Part shown: positions 1-5,026 of the stretch, one piece after another
Position numbering within the stretch: position 1 is the first letter of the stretch
Layout: each line of letters opens with the position of its first letter
NCBI GenBank assembly: GCA_900754435.1
Contig: CAAECT010000215.1
Location: forward strand, 1 to 6,413
DNA: 6,413 nucleotides
Source: an uncultured Collinsella sp.
Lineage (GTDB): Bacteria; Actinomycetota; Coriobacteriia; Coriobacteriales; Coriobacteriaceae
Direction: 5' to 3'
Position numbers and translations under genes: made by a program
Notes under the pieces: generated by a model
Database searches by the model: none
Told to the model about the DNA's origin: nothing
The model's input: the letters and a program-made list of their open reading frames with translations, nothing else

Positions 1-472
1 ACTCATCAGCAGACTGCGAAAGCGAGCCATTCTGGCTGCCGCTCGAAGTGGCAGTGATGGAAACGACGGAGGGCAAGGCCTTGGCAGAAACGGCCTCGGC
101 CAGCGTGGTGTCCTCGGAGTCGATCGTGATCTTTTGCGTCGATGAACCCGAAGCGCCCGCCGTCACGGCATTCTTGCCGCCACCGATATCGAGCGTGCCG
201 CTCATAATGAGCGCAATGACCAGCAGGGCTCCGCAGGCACAGCCGGCGAGCGCCGTAATAAAGATCGGCAGCTTTTTGGTCTTGGTCTTGACCACCGTGT
301 GCTTGTTCACGACCTGCTGGCCGCCCAGCGGCTTGCCGGTCTGCGTGTCGTAGGCTTGCACGTAGGGAATGTTGCCGTCGGCAGGCGTCGACTCCACCTG
401 TACGCGCGGCTGCTGCTGAGTATCGCCGGCATTGCCCGGATCCTGGGGGAGCTGGGAATCGTTCTCGCTCAT
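1..472 (-). CDS. HtrA/DegP-type trypsin-like serine protease, N-terminal part (runs off left edge)
   Basis: The first 157 codons are present. Residues 1-68 are a polar, Gln/Pro/Asp-rich cytoplasmic segment ending in a basic stretch (KTKTKK, 63-68). A single hydrophobic segment follows at about 69-91 and should anchor the protein with its C-terminus outside the membrane. After a Gly/Ser/Thr linker, residues 122-140 (TTLAEAVSAKALPSVVSIT) match the start of the protease domain of membrane-anchored HtrA proteins, where 'V-x-P-S-V-V-x-I' opens the first beta barrel. The His-Asp-Ser triad and any PDZ domain would lie beyond position 1 and cannot be checked. The start is supported by GAAAGGA (481-487 on the minus strand), 8 nt upstream. 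A stable hairpin sits about 30 nt upstream of the start, so expression may depend on read-through or its own leader. The family is expected to do envelope quality control. The protease call rests on the short N-terminal match and the architecture. Confidence 0.72.
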   Translation of the reverse strand, partial: MSENDSQLPQDPGNAGDTQQQPRVQVESTPADGNIPYVQAYDTQTGKPLGGQQVVNKHTVVKTKTKKLPIFITALAGCACGALLVIALIMSGTLDIGGGKNAVTAGASGSSTQKITIDSEDTTLAEAVSAKALPSVVSITATSSGSQNGSLSQSADE

Positions 473-501
473 AGCTGCAATCCTTTCGTCAAATAACCAA
501 A

Positions 502-525
502 GGCCCGCCAAACATGTGGCGGGCC
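502..525 (-). terminator. GC-rich hairpin, probable terminator of the GlnR-like gene or leader attenuator of the protease gene
   Basis: A perfect 8-bp inverted repeat (GGCCCGCC at 502-509, GGCGGGCC at 518-525) encloses an 8-nt loop. Read on the minus strand, the stem is followed by TTTGGTTATTT, a broken T-tract fitting an intrinsic terminator. It lies 155 nt after the GlnR-like stop but only about 15 nt before the protease Shine-Dalgarno, so a protease promoter upstream of it would make it part of the 5' leader. Confidence 0.55.
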
Positions 526-636
526 ATCATTGTTCACGTTGAGTTGTACCCCAATATGCGGGCGAACGTGTATGAGAACGCAATCTTTTAGGAAGGCTTA
601 AGTTCTGCTGCAAACTCGAGAGGAATCCACGCATGC

Positions 637-659
637 GGCAAAACCACCACAAAGTTGCC
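637..659. repeat. Short intergenic repeat element, copy 1 (contains caaaaccacca)
   Basis: The 11-mer caaaaccacca at 639-649 recurs exactly at 6129-6139, the other long intergenic gap of this window. Here it sits in a weak 5-bp inverted repeat (ggcaa 637-641, ttgcc 655-659). Both copies are in non-coding DNA shortly after a stop codon. This could be a dispersed REP-like element, but two copies of 11 nt are thin evidence. Confidence 0.3.
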
Positions 660-680
660 TGTCCCCTTTGCGGTGAAAAG

Positions 681-1343
681 CTAGTCCTTAAACAGATAAC
701 CCACGCCGCGGACGGTGGTGATATGAGCCGCGATCTGCGGACCCACCTTGGAGCGGATGCGTCGGATGGGCACGTCGACGGTGCGCGTGCCGCCGCAGTA
801 CTCAAAGCCCCACACGCGGTGCAGCAGCACCTCGCGGCTGTAGGCGCGGTTGGGGTGCGTCGCCAAAAAGCTCAACAGCGAGTACTCCATCAGCGTCAGA
901 TCGATGGGCTCATCATCGAGCGTCACCTGGTAGGTGGCCAGGTTGATCTCGAGGTTGTCGATGTTGAGCACATCGTCGGCGGCGACGGTCTCCTCCTCGC
1001 CCATCAGGCGCTGCGCACGAGCCTTGAGCTCGTTGGGCGTCGCCGTGGGGCATACAAAGTCGGCATGCGCGTGATTCGGCAGGCGCAGGGTGCCAAGGGC
1101 CTCATCGTCGACGATCACCAGCATGGGGACGCCGCCACGATCGTCAAGCCACTTGGCAATCTGATCGATGCGGTCGCTGCGAATGCCGTCGGAATCGAGG
1201 ATCAGCAGGTCAAAGTCGTGCGCCGCAGTCGGCGAATCGGGGGTTGCCAGGCTCACCTCGACACCCAGGGTGGTCGTCAAGCTGCGGGCAAACTCGTGGA
1301 AGCGCGTCGTGCGCGCCATGAACAGGGCACTCTTTTCGGACAT
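681..1343 (-). CDS. GlnR-like atypical OmpR-family response regulator
   Basis: This 220-residue transcription factor has a degenerate receiver domain (about 1-115) and a winged-helix DNA-binding domain (about 127-219). The C-terminal stretch with VWGFEYCGGTRTVDV (178-191) and the following RRIRSK basic helix, as I recall the family, closely resembles actinobacterial GlnR, the nitrogen regulator. The receiver keeps an Asp at position 50 (LLILDSDG), the site equivalent to the phosphoacceptor. It lacks the N-terminal acidic pair, the Thr/Ser after beta 4 (VIVDD instead), and the conserved Lys (CPTATP at 98-103). Such a receiver is unlikely to be switched by a normal histidine kinase, and no kinase gene is adjacent. 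I place the start at 1343 because GGAGG (1349-1353) lies 5 nt upstream; the longer frame to 1427 overlaps the upstream gene. It lies 50 bp downstream of the GS gene, probably co-transcribed. It could otherwise be a different orphan regulator. Confidence 0.82.
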   Translation of the reverse strand: MSEKSALFMARTTRFHEFARSLTTTLGVEVSLATPDSPTAAHDFDLLILDSDGIRSDRIDQIAKWLDDRGGVPMLVIVDDEALGTLRLPNHAHADFVCPTATPNELKARAQRLMGEEETVAADDVLNIDNLEINLATYQVTLDDEPIDLTLMEYSLLSFLATHPNRAYSREVLLHRVWGFEYCGGTRTVDVPIRRIRSKVGPQIAAHITTVRGVGYLFKD

Positions 1344-1393
1344 ATCGGCCTCCAAAGAAATGAGCTCAATCGTACTGGAACAAGCCAGCGCGA

Positions 1394-2731
1394 TTAGGAG
1401 TTCGCCAGGTAGTGCTTGATCTCCCACTCGGTGATCGTAGACTCAAACTTATGCCACTCGTTGCGCTTCTTTTTGAGGAAGAAGCTGTGGATGTGCTCGC
1501 CGAGGGCATCCTTCATAAACTGCGAGTCCTCAAACACGTCGAGCGCCTCTTTGAGCGAGCGCGGCAGCGGCGTGTAGCCGGCCTCGAGCATCTGACGGTC
1601 GGTAAGCTTGAGCGTCTCGGCCGTTGCCTCGGGCGGGAGTTCTAGCTTGCGCTCGATGCCGTCGAGACCAGCCGCCAGCGTGACGGCGTTGACCAGGTAC
1701 GGGTTGGCCATGGGGTCGGGACTGCGCAGCTCGATGCGCGTGGACAGCTGCTTGCCAGGCTTGTAGACCGGAATGCGGACCATGCTCGCGCGGTTGCGCA
1801 GGCCCCACGTGGCGTACTGCGGTACGGAGTCGCCACCCGTGGTGATGCGCTTGTACGAGTTGACCGTAGGGTTGGTGATGGCGCTGATCTCGCGGGCATG
1901 CGCCAGGATGCCGGCCATGTAGTGTTTGGCGATGTCGGAAAGATGGTACTTCTCGTCGTCCTCGCCCCAAAAGACGTTGTTGCCGTCGTGGTCGAATAGC
2001 GACTGGCACAGGAACATAGCACTGCCGTCCTCGCCTGCCAACGGCTTGGGCATAAAGGATGCGTGGCAACCGCTCTCGTAGGCCTGCTGCTTAATGATGA
2101 GCTTTGCCGTGGTGATGGCGTCGGACATGCTCAGGGCCTCGGCATGGCGCAGGCTCATGCCGTGCTGCGAGCGGCCGGCGGCGTGGAAGGTGTACTCCAC
2201 GGGCACGGACATTTTCTCGAGCGTGAGGACCGTGTTGCGGCGCAGGTCGCGGGCGGCATCGCTCACCGAAAGATCGAAGTAGCCCACGTTGTCGAGCGGC
2301 TCGGGCGTGTGCTCGTCGGGGAAGTAATAGTACTCCAGCTCGGCGCCCACGTTGAGCAGGTAGCCAGCTTTCTCGGCCTTGCGGAACATGCGGCGCAGGG
2401 CATCGCGCGGATCGCCGGCAAACGGCTTGCGGTCGGGGGTGCACACGTCGCAGAACACGCGGGCGACGCCGTTGTGGCTCGGGCGCCACGGCAGGATCTG
2501 GAAGGTCGAAGCATCGGGGAACGCCAGCATGTCGGCTTCCTCGGGCGTAGCAAAGCCCTCGATGGCGGAGCCGTCAAAGCCAATACCCTCCTCAAAAGCG
2601 ACCTCGAGGTCCTCGGGGCTAATGGCAAAGTTCTTGAGGCGGCCGAGAATGTCGACAAACCACAGACGCACAAAGCGGATGTCACGCTGCTCTACGGAGC
2701 GGAGTACGTAATCGATGTTCTGCTGGTTCAT
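1394..2731 (-). CDS. glnA: Type I glutamine synthetase family protein with altered metal-binding residues
   Basis: At 445 residues this is the full length of a short (non-adenylylated) type I glutamine synthetase, which ligates ammonia to glutamate using ATP as a cytosolic dodecamer. Conserved landmarks are FDGSAIEGF (52-60), GAELEYYYF (129-137, keeping both Glu), FMPKPL (226-231), NPTVNSYKR (287-295), NRASMVRIP (313-321) and RIELRSPDPMANPYL (332-346). There is no Tyr at the adenylylation loop, and the Bacillus feedback Arg62 position is Thr62. Several active-site positions are changed: the usual HHEVAPGQHE reads FHAAGRSQHG (182-191), so both Glu ligands of the n1 metal become Ala184 and Gly191. 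The usual GSGMH reads GSAMF, so the n2 His becomes Phe240, and the flap GYEAP becomes GGDSVP. The reading frame is intact, which argues for a maintained but divergent enzyme or regulatory homologue. GGGGAG (2736-2741 on minus) lies 4 nt before the start. A GlnR-like half-box lies upstream and a GlnR-like gene follows. Confidence 0.9.
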   Translation of the reverse strand: MNQQNIDYVLRSVEQRDIRFVRLWFVDILGRLKNFAISPEDLEVAFEEGIGFDGSAIEGFATPEEADMLAFPDASTFQILPWRPSHNGVARVFCDVCTPDRKPFAGDPRDALRRMFRKAEKAGYLLNVGAELEYYYFPDEHTPEPLDNVGYFDLSVSDAARDLRRNTVLTLEKMSVPVEYTFHAAGRSQHGMSLRHAEALSMSDAITTAKLIIKQQAYESGCHASFMPKPLAGEDGSAMFLCQSLFDHDGNNVFWGEDDEKYHLSDIAKHYMAGILAHAREISAITNPTVNSYKRITTGGDSVPQYATWGLRNRASMVRIPVYKPGKQLSTRIELRSPDPMANPYLVNAVTLAAGLDGIERKLELPPEATAETLKLTDRQMLEAGYTPLPRSLKEALDVFEDSQFMKDALGEHIHSFFLKKKRNEWHKFESTITEWEIKHYLANS

Positions 2732-2766
2732 GTCGCTCCCCTTTCTTTCGGGCGGGTTTCGACTGG

Positions 2767-2795
2767 TCTATATCGCAGATACTATCGCAGAAAAA
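2767..2795 (-). promoter_or_regulatory. Candidate promoter of the glutamine-synthetase-family gene
   Basis: On the minus strand, TATAGA (2767-2772) is a candidate -10 box, with only a poor -35 (TTTTTC, 2790-2795) at 17-nt spacing. A weak -35 next to an upstream activator-like site (2797-2812) would suit an activated promoter. The predicted transcript start, about 2760, leaves a leader of roughly 30 nt. Prediction by eye only. Confidence 0.4.
2771..2791 (-). repeat. Tandem 9-bp direct repeat in the GS promoter
   Basis: TCTGCGATA on the minus strand occurs twice (2783-2791 and 2771-2779) at a 12-bp step. The copies fill the spacer of the candidate promoter. They could be a regulator site or a chance duplication. 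Confidence 0.45.
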
Positions 2796-2796
2796 T

Positions 2797-2812
2797 GTTT
2801 CCGCAGGGTTAA
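2797..2812 (-). promoter_or_regulatory. GlnR-type half-box upstream of the GS-family gene
   Basis: The minus strand reads TTAAC-N6-GAAAC. The actinobacterial GlnR consensus, as I recall it, is gTnAC-N6-GaAAC, usually in two tandem copies. This site matches 4 of 5 in the first element and 5 of 5 in the second. It sits just upstream of the candidate -35. No second, properly spaced copy is visible. Confidence 0.42.
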
Positions 2813-2865
2813 AGCGTATCAAGCGCTCAAAAAACGTGCGCGAACAGGCAGTTGCGAACGAGCGG

Positions 2866-3237
2866 TTAGCGTTCAGATTCGGAGACAATTTGTCTACAGG
2901 CTCGTTCCAGCGCAGGGAACTCCATCGTCACTGCATCCCAAACAACCGAGCGGTCGACATTGCCGTAATCATGCGCAAGATAATTTCTCATGCCGATAAT
3001 TCCACGCCATTCAATTTCGGGATGAAGCCGCTGCGAGCGTTCCGACAATTTGCCCGCTTCTTCCGTCACCCTAAGCGCACACATCAAAAGGGAGTCCGCC
3101 AACGCCCTCGTCCGCACGTCATTCGCATGCAGAAACTGGTCCTCGGTGATATCAAAAGCCTTGATGCGCTCGTTCGTTTCGGAGATGGCCTCCAAAACCT
3201 CTTGGGCGCGAAGGCTGTCTGACTTACGCGCGATCAT
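2866..3237 (-). CDS. hepT: HepT-like HEPN-domain toxin (minimal RNase)
   Basis: This 123-residue all-helical protein carries the HEPN ribonuclease signature R-X4-H-X-Y as R84-N-Y-L-A-H89-D-Y91 (GMRNYLAHDYG, 82-92). In known HepT toxins Arg and His form the RNase site at the dimer interface, and the Tyr is the residue blocked by AMP transfer from the partner antitoxin. The upstream helix with TEEAGKLSER (58-67) and the lead-in IEWRGI (75-80) also fit the DUF86/HepT family. All signature residues are present, so the toxin looks intact. Its ATG lies inside the end of the antitoxin gene (14-nt overlap). A ribosome-binding sequence, AAGGAG, lies 9 nt upstream within that gene, which points to translational coupling, antitoxin first. 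It ends 134 bp before the GS-family gene. Confidence 0.88.
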   Translation of the reverse strand: MIARKSDSLRAQEVLEAISETNERIKAFDITEDQFLHANDVRTRALADSLLMCALRVTEEAGKLSERSQRLHPEIEWRGIIGMRNYLAHDYGNVDRSVVWDAVTMEFPALERACRQIVSESER

Positions 3238-3718
3238 AAAGGATCACTCCTTCGCGCTCGATTACCGCGGCAAGATCGTCATCAAGATAGTCACTCGAGA
3301 CAAGGTCAACCTGCTTCCCGGTTTCTTTGCGAACCGCCTCGCCAAACGCCGACAACGCGAAAAGACCAAAGCCCTGCTCGCGATCGACTTCGAGACGCAA
3401 GTCAATATCGCTATCGACATGTGCCTCGCCCCGGGCATACGAACCAAAAAGAATCACGGTTTTGATGGCGGGAATCGAGCTGGCTGCCTCGCGGACGGCG
3501 GACTCAATCTGGGCAGCATCCAAAATGCCCGTCGCGGCGCTTTCGCTCGCAGAGCTTTTACCAAGTGAAGGAACAAACGGCAGAGAGCGCTCGCGCAGCA
3601 TCTGCCTCATAAACATATTGACCGCAACAGACGAAGTCATGCCAAGCTCTTCGCACAGTTCGGCAAATGAGTCTTTAATTGACGAGTCCACTCGCACACT
3701 CAGCACAGACGCAGCCAT
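3224..3718 (-). CDS. mntA: MntA-like nucleotidyltransferase antitoxin with N-terminal RelB/DinJ ribbon-helix-helix domain
   Basis: The 164-residue protein has two parts. Residues 1-50 follow the RelB/DinJ antitoxin pattern: a short strand (SVLSVRVDSSIK), then two helices with GMTSSVAVNMFMRQMLRE and the characteristic LPF ending (46-48), a DNA-binding ribbon-helix-helix fold. Residues 66-164 are a minimal nucleotidyltransferase with GS-X10-DXD (G92-S93, D104, D106) and a third acidic residue at D138 (QVDLV). In characterised pairs such a protein inactivates HepT by transferring AMP to the Tyr of RX4HXY. Stand-alone MntA proteins usually consist of the transferase domain only, so the fusion is unusual. 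The start is clear: AGGAGG lies about 6 nt upstream. A perfect inverted repeat at 3728-3759 is a likely target of the N-terminal domain. No RelE/YafQ toxin is nearby. The gene begins 42 bp after the LacI-type gene ends. Confidence 0.85.
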   Translation of the reverse strand: MAASVLSVRVDSSIKDSFAELCEELGMTSSVAVNMFMRQMLRERSLPFVPSLGKSSASESAATGILDAAQIESAVREAASSIPAIKTVILFGSYARGEAHVDSDIDLRLEVDREQGFGLFALSAFGEAVRKETGKQVDLVSSDYLDDDLAAVIEREGVILYDRA

Positions 3719-3727
3719 GGATACCTC

Positions 3728-3759
3728 CTGTATGACATTGTCTATATATTATCATACAG
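3728..3759. promoter_or_regulatory. Inverted repeat operator candidate of the toxin-antitoxin module
   Basis: CTGTATGA (3728-3735) and TCATACAG (3752-3759) are perfect 8-bp arms around an AT-rich 16-nt centre. The arms lie 24 bp apart centre to centre. The site begins just outside the antitoxin Shine-Dalgarno and spans TA-rich sequence (GATAAT on the minus strand) that could be the -10 box. Binding by the ribbon-helix-helix domain would give autorepression, as in RelB/DinJ systems. Confidence 0.62.
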
Positions 3760-3760
3760 A

Positions 3761-4783
3761 CTAGCGCGAGGTCGAAGCGCGGTGTTCGATGTGGCCGGGG
3801 ACCTCGATACGCTTGGGGGCGAGCTTTGCGGCCTCGCCCACCGTGGTGGTGACGACGTCGATGCGCTCGGACAGACGCTCGACTACGCGCTCGGCAATGG
3901 TGAGGGTATCTTGCGCGGCCGTGGTGACGCCGCCAAAGAGCACATGGTTCCAGGGGTAGTCGTCAAACGTCGCGATCTTGAGCCCTGCCGGCAGCGAGGG
4001 ACCAAGCTGTGCCAGTGCCTCGGTCAGGCGCAGAAAGACCAGGCCGTTGACGGCAATGAGGCCGAGCTTTTTACCTGCATAGCCGCGGATGGTCTCGTCC
4101 AGGCGGCCAACGCCCGTGGCGCCACCGTCGGCCAGGGTGACGACCTCGCCCGCAAGGCCGCGGCGCGAAAGCTCGTCGGCAAAGGCCTCGGCGCGCTCTC
4201 GACGCACGGGGCTATCGTCGCTTGCCTCGGTGAGCAGGCACAGACGCTCGCTGCCCGCAGCTGCCAAGGCGTCTACCAAGCCGGCGACCAGCTCACGGTT
4301 GTTAGATGTCACCAGATCGACACCGCCGTCGGCAACGTCGCGGTCGAGCAGCACGACGGGCAGACGTCCCGCTGCCGCGGCGATCGCCTCGTCATTGCTT
4401 CCGCAGGTGTTGACGACCAGGCCGTCCACGCCGGCATCGATAAGTCTGGTGAGCGACTCGGCCTCCTTGGCGGGATCGTTGCCGCTAATGGCCGTCATGA
4501 GCGAGCAGCCGCGCGCGGCGGCGCTGGCGGAAAGGTCCTCGAGCATAGCGCTGGAGAACGGGTTGGCGATGTCGGCCAGGATCACGCCGATGAGGTTGGT
4601 GCGCGAGCTGCGCAGATTGCGCGCGGCAGCACGTGGGCGATAGCCGGTGCGCTCGATAACCGCCGCGATGCGAGCGCGGGTTTCCTCGGTCATCTGCCCG
4701 GGGCGGTTGTTGAGATAGCGCGAGACCGTGGCCGGGCTCACGCCCGCCTCGGCGGCAATGTCCTTGATTCTCATCTGCGCCAT
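3761..4783 (-). CDS. LacI/GalR-family transcriptional regulator (KdgR-like by context)
   Basis: The 340-residue protein has the usual LacI-family layout. An N-terminal helix-turn-helix, RIKDIAAEAGVSPATVSRYL (5-24), is followed by a hinge with ARNLRSSRTN. A periplasmic-binding-protein-like effector domain starts at about LIGVILADIANPF and runs to about residue 325. It lies back-to-back with the KDG kinase gene, and two CG-centred operator-like sites (4886-4914) lie between them. I infer that it represses the kinase/aldolase genes and perhaps itself until a hexuronate-derived effector such as KDG is present. In Bacillus subtilis a LacI-family KdgR plays this role. Start choice: the frame extends to 4831, but only the ATG at 4783 has a plausible ribosome site (GGGGTG, 5 nt upstream) and gives the normal N-terminus. 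The effector is not shown by sequence. Confidence 0.88.
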   Translation of the reverse strand: MAQMRIKDIAAEAGVSPATVSRYLNNRPGQMTEETRARIAAVIERTGYRPRAAARNLRSSRTNLIGVILADIANPFSSAMLEDLSASAAARGCSLMTAISGNDPAKEAESLTRLIDAGVDGLVVNTCGSNDEAIAAAAGRLPVVLLDRDVADGGVDLVTSNNRELVAGLVDALAAAGSERLCLLTEASDDSPVRRERAEAFADELSRRGLAGEVVTLADGGATGVGRLDETIRGYAGKKLGLIAVNGLVFLRLTEALAQLGPSLPAGLKIATFDDYPWNHVLFGGVTTAAQDTLTIAERVVERLSERIDVVTTTVGEAAKLAPKRIEVPGHIEHRASTSR

Positions 4784-4848
4784 GGCGCACCCCGTTTCCC
4801 AATTGTCAGCAGTCTGAGCCATTTTAGGCATTTTTTTAAAAATCTCGC

Positions 4849-4875
4849 TTGCAAAACGTTGTAGGTGAGTATACT
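4849..4875 (+). promoter_or_regulatory. Candidate promoter of the KDG kinase operon
   Basis: TATACT (4870-4875) matches 5 of 6 of a -10 box. TTGCAA (4849-4854, 4 of 6) is the best -35, though the 15-nt spacing is short; CTTGCA one base earlier gives 16. AGTATACT (4868-4875) is its own reverse complement, so the same -10 could also serve the LacI-type gene on the other strand. Confidence 0.42.
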
Positions 4876-4880
4876 ACAAC
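4858..4880. promoter_or_regulatory. Inverted repeat across the candidate -10 box
   Basis: GTTGTAG (4858-4864) and CTACAAC (4874-4880) are perfect 7-bp arms separated by 9 nt. The repeat is different in sequence from the LacI-type sites next to it. It overlaps the candidate -10 element, so it may be the site of a second regulator. Confidence 0.45.
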
Positions 4881-4885
4881 TCGAA

Positions 4886-4914
4886 ACGAAACCGATTTCG
4901 TAAACCGATTTCGG
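4886..4914. promoter_or_regulatory. Two overlapping LacI-family operator-like sites
   Basis: ACGAAACCGATTTCGT (4886-4901) is palindromic at 14 of 16 positions and centred on CG, the typical form of LacI/GalR operators. The core AAACCGATTTCG repeats at 4889-4900 and 4902-4913, a 13-bp step. The second site is a weaker palindrome. Both lie just downstream of the predicted kinase start of transcription, a position suited to repression by the divergent LacI-type protein. Confidence 0.65.
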
Positions 4915-4917
4915 CAA

Positions 4918-4975
4918 GCGTTGGCGCGGAGGTGCAAAGATGTACCCTACCGTCTTGGCACCTCCGCGCCAACGC
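4918..4975 (+). promoter_or_regulatory. Long leader hairpin that sequesters a Shine-Dalgarno sequence
   Basis: The arms 4918-4935 and 4958-4975 are perfectly complementary over 18 bp (GCGTTGGCGCGGAGGTGC and its reverse complement). After one mismatch (A4936/G4957), 4 more base pairs follow (4937-4940 with 4953-4956). The loop is 12 nt (4941-4952). The left arm contains GGAGG (4928-4932), paired with CCTCC in the right arm (4961-4965). No T-tract follows on either strand, so it is not a classical terminator. It lies in the expected 5' leader of the kinase mRNA. Confidence 0.72.
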
Positions 4976-5026
4976 CATATCAAAGGTGTACGCACGAGCA
5001 AGAAGGAGCTGCGCGACCATGGGTAA
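4940..5026 (+). CDS. Putative 28-codon upstream ORF (leader peptide) overlapping the KDG kinase start
   Basis: An ATG at 4940 follows GGAGG with an ideal 7-nt spacer. It encodes 28 residues beginning MYPTVLAPPRQR, including a Pro-Pro pair and then a basic, charged tail. The TAA at 5024-5026 overlaps the kinase ATG (5019) by 8 nt in a different frame, the geometry of translational coupling. Its Shine-Dalgarno and start codon lie in or beside the left arm of the 18-bp hairpin, and codons 7-12 form the right arm, so translation would melt the structure. It might control kinase translation rather than make a functional peptide. There is no homology evidence; the reading frame could be incidental. 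Confidence 0.4.
   Translation: MYPTVLAPPRQRHIKGVRTSKKELRDHG

Noticed and set aside
527..805. Minus-strand 92-codon frame across the end of the GlnR-like gene
   Set aside because: It overlaps the regulator's conserved C-terminus in another frame and has no recognisable motif or ribosome site.
633..1397. Plus-strand open frame of 254 codons opposite the GlnR-like gene
   Set aside because: Antisense shadow; the minus strand encodes a recognisable winged-helix regulator.
1344..1427. Longer start for the GlnR-like gene, overlapping the GS-family gene
   Set aside because: The extra 28 residues precede the first receiver strand, and the 1343 start has a strong GGAGG at ideal spacing.
2063..2812. 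Plus-strand open frame of 249 codons opposite the GS-family gene
   Set aside because: It is the antisense shadow of a clearly coding high-GC gene; its composition (repeated Val/Gly/Ala/His) shows no family pattern and no ribosome site was seen.
4784..4831. Upstream starts for the LacI-type regulator (4831 and 4822)
   Set aside because: No ribosome-binding sequence precedes them; the added residues lie before the helix-turn-helix where the family has none.
3782..4864. Plus-strand open frame of 360 codons opposite the LacI-type gene
   Set aside because: Antisense shadow: the minus-strand frame has an unmistakable helix-turn-helix and effector domain.
4918..4975. The 18-bp hairpin as an intrinsic terminator
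   Set aside because: No T-rich tract follows the stem on either strand, and it lies in a leader before an intact gene.
4932..5018. GTG-initiated N-terminal extension of the KDG kinase by 29 residues
   Set aside because: The extension does not resemble any PfkB N-terminus, its GTG abuts the GGAGG sequence, and the ATG at 5019 has a proper Shine-Dalgarno and begins at the normal first strand.
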